57,158 nt of DNA from Amycolatopsis pittospori (GTDB lineage: Bacteria; Actinomycetota; Actinomycetes; Mycobacteriales; Pseudonocardiaceae), in assembly GCF_013870525.1 (NCBI RefSeq), contig NZ_JACBXD010000051.1, positions 1-57,158 on the forward strand. Direction: 5' to 3'. Within the stretch, counting starts at the first letter, position 1, and every line of letters begins with the position of its first letter. The position numbers were made by a program, and so were the translations under genes. Of this stretch, positions 23,527 to 32,491 are shown in pieces. The notes below the pieces were generated by a model. It worked only from the letters and a program-made list of their open reading frames with translations, searched no databases and was not told the origin of the DNA.

Positions 23527-26268
23527 ATGGGCAGCAAAGCGAGTGAACAGCGCAATCGCGTCGTCACGGCGCTGGAACGGGTCCGGCATCAGATCGGGCT
23601 CGTTCTCGGCGCCGCGGCGGGCGCCCGCCAGGCCGCCGAGGCGGAGCTGGCCAAATTGGAGCTGGAACGGCACATAGTCCGGGTGGGGATGAACAACTCC
23701 ACCGCGGACCAGCACGCCGAATGGTCGCGGCATCCCGCCGCGGGCGAGGTGTTCGGCCTGCTCGGAAGCGTGCGGGGCCAGTTCTACGCGGACTGGGAAG
23801 CGGGGCCGAACGCGCTGCGCGAACTGGTCGCGAACAACGCGCCGGGTCCCGCCGGCCAGCCACCGGGCAACTGGCTCGGCCGCGTCGGCGGCAACCCCGG
23901 CATCACCGCGCCGGGGTTGTGGCGCGTCGGTTCGGCGACTGTGGCGGGCAAGGACGTCGCGCGCACGTTCGACGTCGCGATGCCCCTGCTCGACGAGTCG
24001 CATCTGTCCATCACGTCGGCGCCGAAGACCAGGGCCACCGTGGACGGCATCGTGCAGAACCTGCTGATGCGGGTGCTGAGCACGTTCGAGCCCGGCGCGG
24101 TCCGCATCCACCTGTGGGACGTCGGGCAGCTGACCGCGATCCTGCCGGACCTCTACCCGCTGAGCCGCACGAGCGCGCTCACGCTGTACGACCCAGGGCG
24201 GCTCGAAGACCTCCTCGACGAGCTGGCCGGGCACATCCGCCGCATCCACGCGACCGGGATGCAGGCGGGCCACACGTCACTGCGGGAGATCCGGCAGGCG
24301 AGCGGCCAGCGCGGCGAACCGTTCCGCGTCGCGGTGCTCTACGGCAACGGGGAAACCCTCGAACCGGAGCGCGCCCGGGAACTGAAACGCGTCGCCACCG
24401 GCGCGCTCGCGGCCGGGATCTGCCTGATCATGATCGACGTGCCGACCACGCTTTCGACGTCGGTGGAGACGTTGAGCCTGCTCGACGACCGTCGCGCGAT
24501 CAGCAGCATGACCGGCACGGACCTGGTCGTCGACCTCGATCCGCCGATGCCGTCCGGGCAGGTCATCCGCGCCGCCGGACGGATCGCCGAGGCGCTCATC
24601 GCGAAGCAGGGCGGGCCTCGCTCGTTCGCGGACCTCCTGCCGACCGAGCTGGGCAAGGAGAGTTCGGCTCGCGAACTGCGGGCGCCCGTCGGGTTCTTCG
24701 AGGGCGAGGCGGTGGAGGTCGTCATCGGCGACGCCAGCCCGCACGCGCTCATCGGCGGGCCGAGCGGCTCCGGCAAGACGAACTTCCTGTACTCGCTGCT
24801 GGGAAGTCTCGCGGCGCGGTACTCGCCGGACGAACTCGCGCTGTACCTGTTGGACTTCAAGGAAGGCGTGTCGTTCGCCGGGCTCGCGCCGGGGCGACGG
24901 GACGCCAGCTGGCTACCGCACGCCAAACTGATCGGGGTCAACGTCAACACCGACCGCGAGTTCGGCCTGGCGTTGTTGCGGTTCCTCGCCGACGAACTGC
25001 GGCGCCGGTCGACGGCGGCGAAACTGCACGAGGTCACCAACCTCGCCGACCTGCGCGAGCAGGATCCCGGCGGGCACTGGCCGCGGATCGTCGCGGTGAT
25101 CGACGAATTCCAGTACCTGTTCGCGGGCCGCGACGGCGTCACGGCGACGGCGACCCAGCTGCTGGAGGACATCGCGCGGCGTGGCCGGTCGCAGGGCATC
25201 CACCTGGTGCTGGCGAGTCAGGACGTCGCCGGCATCGAGGCGTTCTGGGGCAAACCGGCGGTGTTCGAGCAGTGCACCCTGCGGATCGCGATGCCCAAGG
25301 CGCGGCGCGTGCTCTCCGAGACGAACAACGCGGCGGTGTCGGCGCCGAAGTGGCATGCGGTGATCAACCACGATTCCGGTGTCGCGCACGGGAACCAGCT
25401 GGCACACGTACCGGACGCGAGCAGCAAGGACGTCTTCGTCAAACTGCAGCACCGGTTGTGGGAGCGGTACTCGGAAGCGTTCAAGCGGCCGCGGCTGTTC
25501 GACGGGGCGCATTCGCCGATCCTGGAGCAGTTCCCGGCGTTCAACGACCTGAAGCCGACCAGCAAACCGCGCGCCCTGTTGGGGCAGTCGATCGACGTCG
25601 ACGAGGCCGCTTGCGGGGTCGAGCTGCCGAAGTCGCCGGGACGGAACGTCGCCGTACTGGGCGCGGCGACGGCGGAGGCACTGTCCATCATGGACTCCGC
25701 CGCGCGGTCACTGGCACGTCAGCATCCGCACGGGTCGGTGGAATTCGTGCTTTCGTGCCCGATCGAAGCGTCCGTCCCAGCGGTGACCGAGCTCGTCGAG
25801 CGGCTTGAAGCGGATGGTCACCGCGCGTCCCTGGTCGACGATCTTCCCGCCCGGGTAATCGATATCGCGGAAAACCTGTCCTCTTTGGACAGCGCGAAAG
25901 TGCTCCTGCTCTACGGCGTCGACGCTTCGATCCCTTCGCTGGAAGCGAAGGCTCCAGGGCAGCTGAAGAGTGGTTTGGATCAGCTGCGGGTCCTGCTGAA
26001 GCAAGGCCCGACGCACGGCGTCCACACCATCGGCTGGTGGCGCAGCATCGCGCGGCTGAAGGACACCCTCGGCTTCGCGGGCACCGACGACATCGGCACC
26101 TGGGCGGCCCTGGACGTCCAGGGCAACGAGCTGTCGCCGTTCGCCGCCGGACAGGTCGTGCACTGGTCACCGCGGCCGGGCCGCGCGCTGTTCTTCGACC
26201 GCACCACACACGGCGCCCCCGAGGTGATCATCCCGTTCCAGCGTCCGGAAGGGCTTCTCGATGGATGA
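23527..26268 (+). CDS. FtsK/SpoIIIE (EccC-like) ATPase with N-terminal coiled coil
   Basis: 913 residues, no TM segment. A coiled coil occupies about 5-50. A degenerate ATPase-like module follows (130-340). The central module has intact Walker A GGPSGSGKT (410-418, Lys417) and Walker B VAVIDEFQYLF (Asp526, Glu527), plus ARRGRSQGIHLVLASQD. A third degenerate module lies at about 690-890 (GRNVAVLGAATAE). Three ATPase modules with one or more inactive recall EccC of type VII secretion, whereas the missing membrane anchor resembles neither EccC nor FtsK. It sits between small helical proteins. Contains two GTCC-N5-GGAC palindromes (25683, 25878). Confidence 0.85.
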   Translation: MGSKASEQRNRVVTALERVRHQIGLVLGAAAGARQAAEAELAKLELERHIVRVGMNNSTADQHAEWSRHPAAGEVFGLLGSVRGQFYADWEAGPNALRELVANNAPGPAGQPPGNWLGRVGGNPGITAPGLWRVGSATVAGKDVARTFDVAMPLLDESHLSITSAPKTRATVDGIVQNLLMRVLSTFEPGAVRIHLWDVGQLTAILPDLYPLSRTSALTLYDPGRLEDLLDELAGHIRRIHATGMQAGHTSLREIRQASGQRGEPFRVAVLYGNGETLEPERARELKRVATGALAAGICLIMIDVPTTLSTSVETLSLLDDRRAISSMTGTDLVVDLDPPMPSGQVIRAAGRIAEALIAKQGGPRSFADLLPTELGKESSARELRAPVGFFEGEAVEVVIGDASPHALIGGPSGSGKTNFLYSLLGSLAARYSPDELALYLLDFKEGVSFAGLAPGRRDASWLPHAKLIGVNVNTDREFGLALLRFLADELRRRSTAAKLHEVTNLADLREQDPGGHWPRIVAVIDEFQYLFAGRDGVTATATQLLEDIARRGRSQGIHLVLASQDVAGIEAFWGKPAVFEQCTLRIAMPKARRVLSETNNAAVSAPKWHAVINHDSGVAHGNQLAHVPDASSKDVFVKLQHRLWERYSEAFKRPRLFDGAHSPILEQFPAFNDLKPTSKPRALLGQSIDVDEAACGVELPKSPGRNVAVLGAATAEALSIMDSAARSLARQHPHGSVEFVLSCPIEASVPAVTELVERLEADGHRASLVDDLPARVIDIAENLSSLDSAKVLLLYGVDASIPSLEAKAPGQLKSGLDQLRVLLKQGPTHGVHTIGWWRSIARLKDTLGFAGTDDIGTWAALDVQGNELSPFAAGQVVHWSPRPGRALFFDRTTHGAPEVIIPFQRPEGLLDG

Positions 26269-26632
26269 CGGCATCACCGCGGCCATGCGGTACAAGGAGA
26301 TCGTCGGCCTCGCGCGCGCTTCGGCGGAGAACCTTCGCAACTGGGAGATCGGCCGCGCGGACGAACTCGAAGCGAAGCTCGCCGAGGCGCACCAAGCCGT
26401 CGCGGACGCCGCCGAACGCGAGCAGCGAGCCGTCGACAGGGCTTCGCGATGGTGGAAGATGGCCCAGCACAACGTCGAAGGCCTCAACTGGCTTCCGGAC
26501 GACGAGGACCCGCAACCGGTGTCGACGGCGCGCGCCGGCTATCTGGAGCGGTACCTGGAAGAGGTCAAGCCGAGTTACCAGGAACTCGTGCAGGCCGTCC
26601 TCTCCCTGGGGTGGCGCGCGAAACGTTCCTGA
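26261..26632 (+). CDS. Helical/coiled-coil protein, last gene of the FtsK/EccC-like operon
   Basis: 123 residues. Long helix at about 10-70 with heptads (ADELEAKLAEAHQAVADAAE), then a Trp-rich bend (RWWKMAQHNVEGLNWLP) and a second helix. The ATG lies inside the ATPase gene (ATGGATGA, 8-bp overlap) with GGAAGGG upstream, so it is translationally coupled to the motor. No family recognised. A perfect hairpin follows the stop. Confidence 0.75.
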   Translation: MDDGITAAMRYKEIVGLARASAENLRNWEIGRADELEAKLAEAHQAVADAAEREQRAVDRASRWWKMAQHNVEGLNWLPDDEDPQPVSTARAGYLERYLEEVKPSYQELVQAVLSLGWRAKRS

Positions 26633-26645
26633 TCACCCGCATTTC

Positions 26646-26693
26646 GTCCTCTGGATGCGGTAGTTGCACGCGCAAGTACCGCATCCAGAGGAC
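26646..26693. terminator. Perfect 17-bp hairpin between convergent genes
   Basis: Arms 26646-26662 and 26677-26693 (GTCCTCTGGATGCGGTA and its complement). Inside the 14-nt loop TTGC/GCAA can pair further after one mismatch. There is no U-run on either side, so termination would rely on the stem alone. Confidence 0.6.
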
Positions 26694-26703
26694 TAATCGC
26701 GCA

Positions 26704-29184
26704 TCAGGGCTTAGGGAAGTACGGGCCCAGGATCTTCTCCAGGTAGTCGGCCAGGTCGTAGATCGCGTCCTGGACGGCGTTGCCCGCGCTCGGCCGGAAC
26801 CGCAGCACCTGCGGGTCGTGGTCGCTCGCCTGCTGCGCGAACTCGGCGTTCAGGTGCACGACGTCGTAGTCGACCCCGCGCGGCGCCTTCGACGCGAGGA
26901 TGTGGTCCAGCACCTGCGACTGGCCCTCGAACACGTAGCTGTACCGCTCGTTCTCCGGCAGCGAAGCGATGAGGTCCTTCAGTGCGCCACCGGCGGTCAG
27001 GGTCTTCACCGCGGGCGAGAACGGGTAGTCGTTCAGGTCGCCGGCCACGACGATGTTCGCGTTCTTGTCGGACGCGAGCACCTTGTCGACGAAGCCGCGG
27101 AGCACGGTCGCCTGCTTGGCCCGCTGCACCTCGGAACTCCGGACCGGCGGCTGGTTGCGGCCGTGGGTCGGCTGGTCGCCGCCCTTGGAGTTGAAGTGGT
27201 TCGCGATGACGAACACGGTGCGGCCCTGGAAGACGAACTCGCCGACAAGCGGTTTACGGCTGGCTTCCCACGCTTCGTTCGCTGGGTCGACCCGGCCGGG
27301 CGAAGCGGTCAGGTGGGTCTTGCCGCGTTCCTTGACCACGTCGACCGGAGTCGTCGCGTCGCCGCCCTTTCGGTCCACAAAGGACACCCGGGCCGGGTTG
27401 AACAGGAAGCCGACGCGGATGTTGCCGCCCGGCTGGCCGCCGTCCTTGCCGTTCTCCGGGTCGATCTGGCGCCACTCGTAACGCGGGCCGCCGGCGGCGA
27501 CGATCGCGTCGACGAACTTCTGCAGCGTCTGGTCCGCGGCGACGACGCCGTCGTTCGCCGGGCCGGTGTTGTCCTGGATCTCTTCCAGGTTCAGGATGTC
27601 CGGCTTCGCCAGGTTGGTGGCGATGGCCTTGGCCAGCTCGCCGAACTTCTCCGCACCGTCCAAAGCGGACAGGTTCTCGACGTTGTAGGTCGCCACCGAA
27701 AGCTCGCCGCCGCGCTGCTTGCGGGTGCTCTCGCGCTGCAGACCGTTGTCCTTGGTCGCGCCCAGCTTCGTCGCGAACAGCGTGTACCCGCCGAAGTTGC
27801 TGTACTCGACCGGGCCGGAGGTCTCGCCGGTGAGCACGTCACCGGTGTTGACCTTCGGGAACGGTACCTCGGCGAACGGGATCAGCGACGCGACCTTGAG
27901 GACGCCGGTGTTGAGCCGGTCGTAGTCCAGGTACACCGCGCCACCGTGGACGCTCGGGTTCTGCTTCGGCTTGGTGGTCACGTAAAGCTCGTTGAACGAC
28001 GACGTCGGGCCGACGACGCGCGCGTCGGAGACGCTGACGATCTCGCTCTCGTGCGTCTCCCAGAAGTCCAGCGAGTACTTCGCGGGCTCGAGCGGGAGCG
28101 GTTCGATGCTGCCGCCCGGCGCGGGGGCGACGGTGTCCGGGACCGAGTCCGGCGTGACGACCGTCGGCGCCGGCAGGGCGTTGCCGCTGGAGCCGACCGT
28201 CCACTGTGCACTCGTCAGCTCGGTGAGCGACTGGTACGGCGAGGTCGCGGGCGCGTCCGGGTAGAACTCGCGGACTGTGCCGGAGGCGGTCACGGCGTCA
28301 CCGACGGCCACGGCGGGCGTGGTCGAGCCGGTGAAGACGAACAGGCCCTCGCTCGTCCGCGGGTCGGCGTCGGGAGCGGGGTCGGTGATCCAGAACCCGC
28401 GAGCCGAACCGAAGCTCCGGATCGCGGTGACGACCCCGGTGACCCCGGCGACCTTCCGGTCCTTGAACGGTGAGATCCGGGTGGTGCCCTGGATTTCGTG
28501 GATCTTGGCGTCGACCGGCGGCGGACCGGTCTCGCCCGGCGTCTCGCCCTTGCCGTTGGTCGGCGTGGGCGCGCCCGAGGTGAAGTCGGCGGCGTTGTCG
28601 TCCGTGTCCGCGAGCGCCGTCCCCCTGGCGACGGACGCGGTGTTGGACGGCGCGGCGGCCGCGGCACCCTCACGGATGGTGGCACCGCCGAAGCCGACCA
28701 GATCCTTGATCCGCACGTCGGCCGCGCAGTCGGCGGCGGTCTTGCAGGTCAGCGCCGTCGTGCCCTGGACGAGCGCGATGGTGCCGGCGGTCGCGGACAG
28801 CGGGATCGAGCCGGTGGCGTCCGGCGTCGGCAGCGCGACGGTTCCGCCCGCGCCCTTCGCCTGCGCGACGAGGTACCGCGCGCCCGGCGCGACACCGCCG
28901 GTCAGCGGCGTGACCTGCCAGCTGTTCCCCGACGCGGGCGCGTACTGCACGCTGAAACCGTCGAGGCTCACGGCGACCGTGCCGCGGTTGGCGAGTTCGA
29001 CGAAGTCGTTGCTCAGCGTGGCGCCCGAGTTGCCGCCACCGCCGTAGACCTCGGCGATCACGGCGTCGGCACTGGGCGCGGCGAGCGCGGCCGGAGCGGC
29101 TGCGATGGCAGTACCGCTCACGACCAGGCCGGAGGCGACGGCCACGGTCAGGGCCCGCCTAGCAGCACGTCGGGATGTGGTCAC
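26704..29184 (-). CDS. Secreted ExeM/NucH-type extracellular endonuclease
   Basis: 826 residues. Signal peptide (about 1-35, ending APAALAAP), a lamin-tail domain at about 40-150 (VIAEVYGGGGNSGATLSNDFVEL, in outline), an OB-like segment around 230-480, and a C-terminal endonuclease/exonuclease/phosphatase domain with VATYNVENL, ILNLEEIQDN, VAGDLNDYPFS and SDHDPQVLRF. This is the order seen in ExeM/NucH nucleases that degrade extracellular DNA. GTG 29184 follows GAGGGG. Upstream in-frame codons have no signal-peptide logic. Contains two GTCC-N5-GGAC palindromes (27373, 27658). Confidence 0.9.
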   Translation of the reverse strand: MTTSRRAARRALTVAVASGLVVSGTAIAAAPAALAAPSADAVIAEVYGGGGNSGATLSNDFVELANRGTVAVSLDGFSVQYAPASGNSWQVTPLTGGVAPGARYLVAQAKGAGGTVALPTPDATGSIPLSATAGTIALVQGTTALTCKTAADCAADVRIKDLVGFGGATIREGAAAAAPSNTASVARGTALADTDDNAADFTSGAPTPTNGKGETPGETGPPPVDAKIHEIQGTTRISPFKDRKVAGVTGVVTAIRSFGSARGFWITDPAPDADPRTSEGLFVFTGSTTPAVAVGDAVTASGTVREFYPDAPATSPYQSLTELTSAQWTVGSSGNALPAPTVVTPDSVPDTVAPAPGGSIEPLPLEPAKYSLDFWETHESEIVSVSDARVVGPTSSFNELYVTTKPKQNPSVHGGAVYLDYDRLNTGVLKVASLIPFAEVPFPKVNTGDVLTGETSGPVEYSNFGGYTLFATKLGATKDNGLQRESTRKQRGGELSVATYNVENLSALDGAEKFGELAKAIATNLAKPDILNLEEIQDNTGPANDGVVAADQTLQKFVDAIVAAGGPRYEWRQIDPENGKDGGQPGGNIRVGFLFNPARVSFVDRKGGDATTPVDVVKERGKTHLTASPGRVDPANEAWEASRKPLVGEFVFQGRTVFVIANHFNSKGGDQPTHGRNQPPVRSSEVQRAKQATVLRGFVDKVLASDKNANIVVAGDLNDYPFSPAVKTLTAGGALKDLIASLPENERYSYVFEGQSQVLDHILASKAPRGVDYDVVHLNAEFAQQASDHDPQVLRFRPSAGNAVQDAIYDLADYLEKILGPYFPKP

Positions 29185-29379
29185 GCTGAGTCCCCTCTTC
29201 GCAAGATCGGTCGAGGAATACTCCCCCGAACAAGTGAAATGAGGAAGTCGACGAGACAACGATTCGTGACCGCTGGGCCGTTCGGACCCACTCTTTCGTC
29301 GTTTTCAGGGCTGGTTTTGCCGTGTTCTTACGTGAGAGGATCAAGGTCCGCCGCCTGCCACACATCAGGAGGCGTCTTC

Positions 29380-30717
29380 ATGCGCGGACTTCTTTGCGCG
29401 CTCATCCCACTCCTCGCGGCAGGTCTCGTGACTCCCGCTTCCCAGGCGGCCACCGAGCCACCGGAGAAACCAGCGTTCGAGGTGATGACCCCGGCGAGCA
29501 CGGTCGCGTCCCGCACCGACCGGCGGCCGAACGCCGGCGGGGTCTACGACCCGGCCGCGCGCAAGACCTTCATCTCGTGGTCCGGCAAGGCCGCGGACAC
29601 CTACGTCCAGGCCTACGACCACCGCACCGGTGTCTGGACGACGCCGAAGAAGATCGCCGACGGCGAGTCCGATCCGCACAACTACCCGACGATGCTGCTC
29701 GCCGGCGACGGCCACCTGCTGATCTTCCGCGGCATGCACAACACCCGCACCGTGATCAGCCGCGCGCCGCAGGCCCATTCGCTCGACGGCACCTGGACCG
29801 GCACGGAGGTCGGCGCGGGTGATTCGGCGAGCTATCCGATGCCGGTCAAGACGGTCGACGGCACGCTGTTCATGTTCTACCGCGAGACGACGAACGAGCT
29901 CGATCCGACGGCGAACACCGACTTCCGCCCGATGAAGTACATCGTGTCCCGCGACAACGGGAAGACGTGGAAGAACTCGGTGCAGCTGACCGGGAACCCG
30001 TGGGCGTTCGGTTCACTCGGGCGCGCCGACCACATGGACGAGATCTACGTCGGCCAGCTGCGGTACCTGCCGTCGTCCGGGAAGATCCAGTTCGTCTACA
30101 CGCTGGCCGGCGGCGGGCCGACGCAGCACAAACACGACGTGTACCACCGGAACGTCTACTACCTGTCGTTCGACGTGCGGACCCTGCGCTTCTCCTCCGC
30201 GGCGGGCCGCGATCTCGGCACGCAGGTCGACGACGCCGAACAGGAGCGCCACCTCGAGGTCGCCGAAACCCCGCTCGAACTGCCCGGCGGGCTCAAGTCG
30301 CCGGACTACATCCTGCAGGTCGGCACGCAGCGCGACGGAAAGCCGTTCGTCACCTGGTTCCAGTTCGACGCGGCGGGCTCGCCGCGCGATTTCGCGGGCG
30401 CGTGGAACGGACGGAACTGGGAGATCCGCGAAGTCGCGAACGGGCTCCGATTGCGCGAGATCGAACCGATCAATGGCGGCACTTGGCGCGTTTACGGCAC
30501 CCGGGACGGACAACCGAACATCGAAACGTTCTTGCTCGAGAACGGACGCGGGTGGAAGCCGGAAACCGTGATCACCACACCGAAACCGGTCCAGCGCGTC
30601 GAGGTGATCGGCGGATTCCGGGACCCCGCGCGCATTCTCGCGACCGGAGCATCCAGTGCGCGTGACGTCTCGGTGGCCGACGGTGACATTTATGTGGCGG
30701 GAACGCCACGGAAATAG
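29380..30717 (+). CDS. Secreted BNR-repeat protein
   Basis: 445 residues. Signal peptide 1-24 (LVTPASQAA). The rest is a beta-propeller of the BNR-4 kind, with NAGGVYDPAARKTFISWSG, HNYPTMLLAGDGHLLIFRG, SYPMPVKTVDGTLFMFYRET and VSRDNGKTWKNS, the last being an Asp-box-like turn. Such proteins are often glycan-binding or glycosidase-like. No catalytic assignment is possible. AGGAGG at 29367-29372 is 7 nt before ATG 29380. Divergent from the nuclease gene across about 195 bp. Confidence 0.8.
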   Translation: MRGLLCALIPLLAAGLVTPASQAATEPPEKPAFEVMTPASTVASRTDRRPNAGGVYDPAARKTFISWSGKAADTYVQAYDHRTGVWTTPKKIADGESDPHNYPTMLLAGDGHLLIFRGMHNTRTVISRAPQAHSLDGTWTGTEVGAGDSASYPMPVKTVDGTLFMFYRETTNELDPTANTDFRPMKYIVSRDNGKTWKNSVQLTGNPWAFGSLGRADHMDEIYVGQLRYLPSSGKIQFVYTLAGGGPTQHKHDVYHRNVYYLSFDVRTLRFSSAAGRDLGTQVDDAEQERHLEVAETPLELPGGLKSPDYILQVGTQRDGKPFVTWFQFDAAGSPRDFAGAWNGRNWEIREVANGLRLREIEPINGGTWRVYGTRDGQPNIETFLLENGRGWKPETVITTPKPVQRVEVIGGFRDPARILATGASSARDVSVADGDIYVAGTPRK

Positions 30718-30790
30718 ACCATTGGTGTTCCCCTGCCTTAAATGAACCTCAAGTCCGGGTACAACCCGGCATTCCCGGAGTTACCTTGGG

Positions 30791-30826
30791 CGACGTGAGG
30801 GAGGCCACACAATCCCCCTCACGTCG
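30791..30826 (+). promoter_or_regulatory. Leader stem-loop immediately before a ribosome-binding site
   Basis: Perfect 11-bp stem CGACGTGAGGG (30791-30801) with CCCTCACGTCG (30816-30826). GGAGGAGG starts 3 nt later. It could act on translation or stability of the small membrane protein mRNA. Confidence 0.5.
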
Positions 30827-30842
30827 CCGGAGGAGGTGTCCG

Positions 30843-31025
30843 ATGGGCTGGCTCATCGCAGGTACGGCACTCGTTCTGCTGCTGGGAATCGCCTTGGCGA
30901 CCGATCTGCGCGACCGGAAACGCGGCGGACGGACGGCGCCCTATTTCGGCGGGGCGCGACTCGACGTCGTGCTGCGGGAAGCCGACATGGGCGATCGGTT
31001 TTCCGCTCGGCATATGACCTTCTGA
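30843..31025 (+). CDS. Small single-pass membrane protein
   Basis: 60 residues: MGWLIAGTALVLLLGIALA is one TM helix, followed by DLRDRKRGG and a polar tail. GGAGGAGG (30829-30836) is 6 nt before ATG 30843. A leader hairpin precedes it. No family assignment beyond similarity of layout to small actinobacterial membrane proteins whose tail begins with basic residues. Confidence 0.65.
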   Translation: MGWLIAGTALVLLLGIALATDLRDRKRGGRTAPYFGGARLDVVLREADMGDRFSARHMTF

Positions 31026-31062
31026 CGTTCGCCGAGGGGGGCGAACGGGGGAACTGGGGGTG

Positions 31063-31116
31063 CACCGCCGGTGTACGGGATCCGTCGGGGGAGGCGGAAC
31101 CCGTACACCGGCGGTG
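31063..31116. repeat. Perfect 17-bp inverted repeat with 20-nt spacer
   Basis: Arms CACCGCCGGTGTACGGG (31063-31079) and its complement (31100-31116), extendable by a G-T and a T-A pair. Located between the small membrane protein stop and the next hairpin. Likely a terminator or repeat element. Confidence 0.6.
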
Positions 31117-31143
31117 TATCACGTCCGGGGTTGCAGGGACGGG

Positions 31144-31196
31144 GTTGCGAAAGCCACTTTCGCAACCTTCAACGTTGCGAAAGTGGCTTTCGCAAC
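31144..31196. repeat. Perfect 23-bp inverted repeat whose arms are themselves palindromic
   Basis: Arm 1 at 31144-31166 begins GTTGCGAAAGCC and arm 2 is at 31174-31196, with a 7-nt loop CTTCAAC. Each arm also folds on itself (GTTGCGAAAG/CTTTCGCAAC), so the DNA can form one long or two short hairpins. It lies between convergent genes. Confidence 0.7.
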
Positions 31197-31211
31197 ACCC
31201 CGCTTCACGGC

Positions 31212-31664
31212 TCAGCGGCCGTGCTCGATCTCCTGCCGCGATCGGTACTTCCCGATGAGCGACTTCGCGCCGGCGACCGCCGCCTTGCCCGCGCCCTTAG
31301 CGCTCGCGGCCAGGAACGTCGTCCAGTCGAAGTAGTCGCGCCACAGCATGATGCGGCCGTCGCGCACCTCGAACGTGCCGCACACCCAGAACTCGGCCTC
31401 CCAGGAGCCACGGCGCAGGACGTCGGTGCGTTCGGTGAGCACGATCGGGCCGTCGGCGGCGATGTGGTGGGTGCGCGCCTCGAACCCGCTGCCGTAGCGG
31501 GCCATGGCGCGCAACTGTTTCTCCACCGCCGCGAGGCCGCGCGCCGGGGGAAGCGGGACGTTCTGATAGACGATGTCGATCGCCACGAACGTGAGCGCGC
31601 GGTCGATGTCGAGCTCTTCGAGGGCCTGAAGGAAACCGGTCACCACGGTCTTCGGATCCGTCAT
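31212..31664 (-). CDS. Limonene-1,2-epoxide hydrolase/NTF2-like family protein
   Basis: 150 residues with the cone-shaped NTF2 fold pattern: N-terminal helix VVTGFLQALEELDIDRAL, strands VYQNVPLPPARGLAAVEKQLRAM, EARTHHIAADGPIVLTERTDVL and FWVCGTFEVRDGRIMLWRDYFD. The last segment, with an Arg and two Asp, matches the LEH catalytic strand. A basic C-terminal tail (KSLIGKYRSRQEIEHGR) follows. ATG 31664 is chosen because the fold begins right after it. Substrate unknown. Confidence 0.82.
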   Translation of the reverse strand: MTDPKTVVTGFLQALEELDIDRALTFVAIDIVYQNVPLPPARGLAAVEKQLRAMARYGSGFEARTHHIAADGPIVLTERTDVLRRGSWEAEFWVCGTFEVRDGRIMLWRDYFDWTTFLAASAKGAGKAAVAGAKSLIGKYRSRQEIEHGR

Positions 31665-31757
31665 GCCCACCGAGGCTAATCCGTTTTTGAACCGCCCGAA
31701 GGTCACAGCCGTATCACAAGGCGGAGGGGCCGGTTCACCATGACTACGGAGGTCTCA

Positions 31758-32312
31758 ATGCGACGGCGACTGCCGATGGCACTGTTCGGGCTGGTCGTCT
31801 GGGTGCTCGCGGGCTGCTCGACGGCCACGGGCGCCGCACCGGCGGCCCAGGGCACCCCGGGCGCCAACCAGGCCGACATCACGTTCTCCCAGCAGATGGT
31901 CCCGCATCACCAGCAATCGATCCAGGTCGCGAACCTGGCCTCGGAACGGTCGGCTTCCGAGTACGTCAAGGCCACCGCGGCCAAGATCATCAAGGCCGAG
32001 TCGGCCGAGGTGCAGACGATGACCGGCTGGCTGCAGTCGTGGAACGCCGCCGTGCTCCCCGCGGCGGGCCACGCCGGGCACTCGATGCCCGGGATGATCA
32101 CTTCGGGGCAGGTCGCCTCGCTGCAGAACATGACCGGCGCCGAGTTCGACAAGACGTGGCTCCCGCTGATGGCCGAACACCTGCGCAACGGCGTCACGAT
32201 GGCCAAGACCGTGCTGTCGTCGGGCGAGCACGCCGAGACGAAGGCGCTGGCCCAGGAGATCGTCGAGAACCAGACGGCGGCGATCGACGAGATCACCGCA
32301 CAGATTTCTTGA
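31758..32312 (+). CDS. DUF305 lipoprotein
   Basis: 184 residues. Lipoprotein signal ending LAGC, then a four-helix ferritin-like DUF305 domain with FSQQMVPHHQQSIQVANLA and LPLMAEHLRNGVTMAKTVL, and a His/Met-containing middle (GHAGHSMPGMI). DUF305 proteins are often linked to copper or stress, without a proven reaction. GGAGG 5 nt upstream selects ATG 31758 over the in-frame ATG at 31740. Confidence 0.85.
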   Translation: MRRRLPMALFGLVVWVLAGCSTATGAAPAAQGTPGANQADITFSQQMVPHHQQSIQVANLASERSASEYVKATAAKIIKAESAEVQTMTGWLQSWNAAVLPAAGHAGHSMPGMITSGQVASLQNMTGAEFDKTWLPLMAEHLRNGVTMAKTVLSSGEHAETKALAQEIVENQTAAIDEITAQIS

Positions 32313-32354
32313 CCCCCTGAAGGGTCGGAAAGGCCCTCCGGTATTGTTCTCGGC

Positions 32355-32442
32355 GGTGGCGTGTCCGAGCGGCCGAAGGAGCACGACTCGAAATCGTGTG
32401 ACGGCTAATAACCGTCCGTGGGTTCAAATCCCACCGCCACCG
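32355..32442 (+). tRNA. tRNA-Ser(CGA)
   Basis: Acceptor stem GGTGGCG/CGCCACC, D-arm TGTCCGAGCGGCC, anticodon loop CTCGAAA giving CGA, long variable arm (GACGGCTAATAACCGTC), T-arm GGTTCAAATCC. CCA is not encoded, in contrast to tRNA-Ser(GGA) in this window. It reads UCG codons. Confidence 0.97.
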
Positions 32443-32447
32443 CAGCG

Positions 32448-32479
32448 AAGAGCCGGTCTCCCCTGGGAGACCGGCTCTT
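32448..32479 (+). terminator. Intrinsic terminator after tRNA-Ser(CGA)
   Basis: Stem AAGAGCCGGTCTCC with its complement around a CCTG loop, followed by CTGCTT. Works on both strands and also lies just past the csbD-like gene end. Confidence 0.8.
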
Positions 32480-32491
32480 CTGCTTGAGGCC

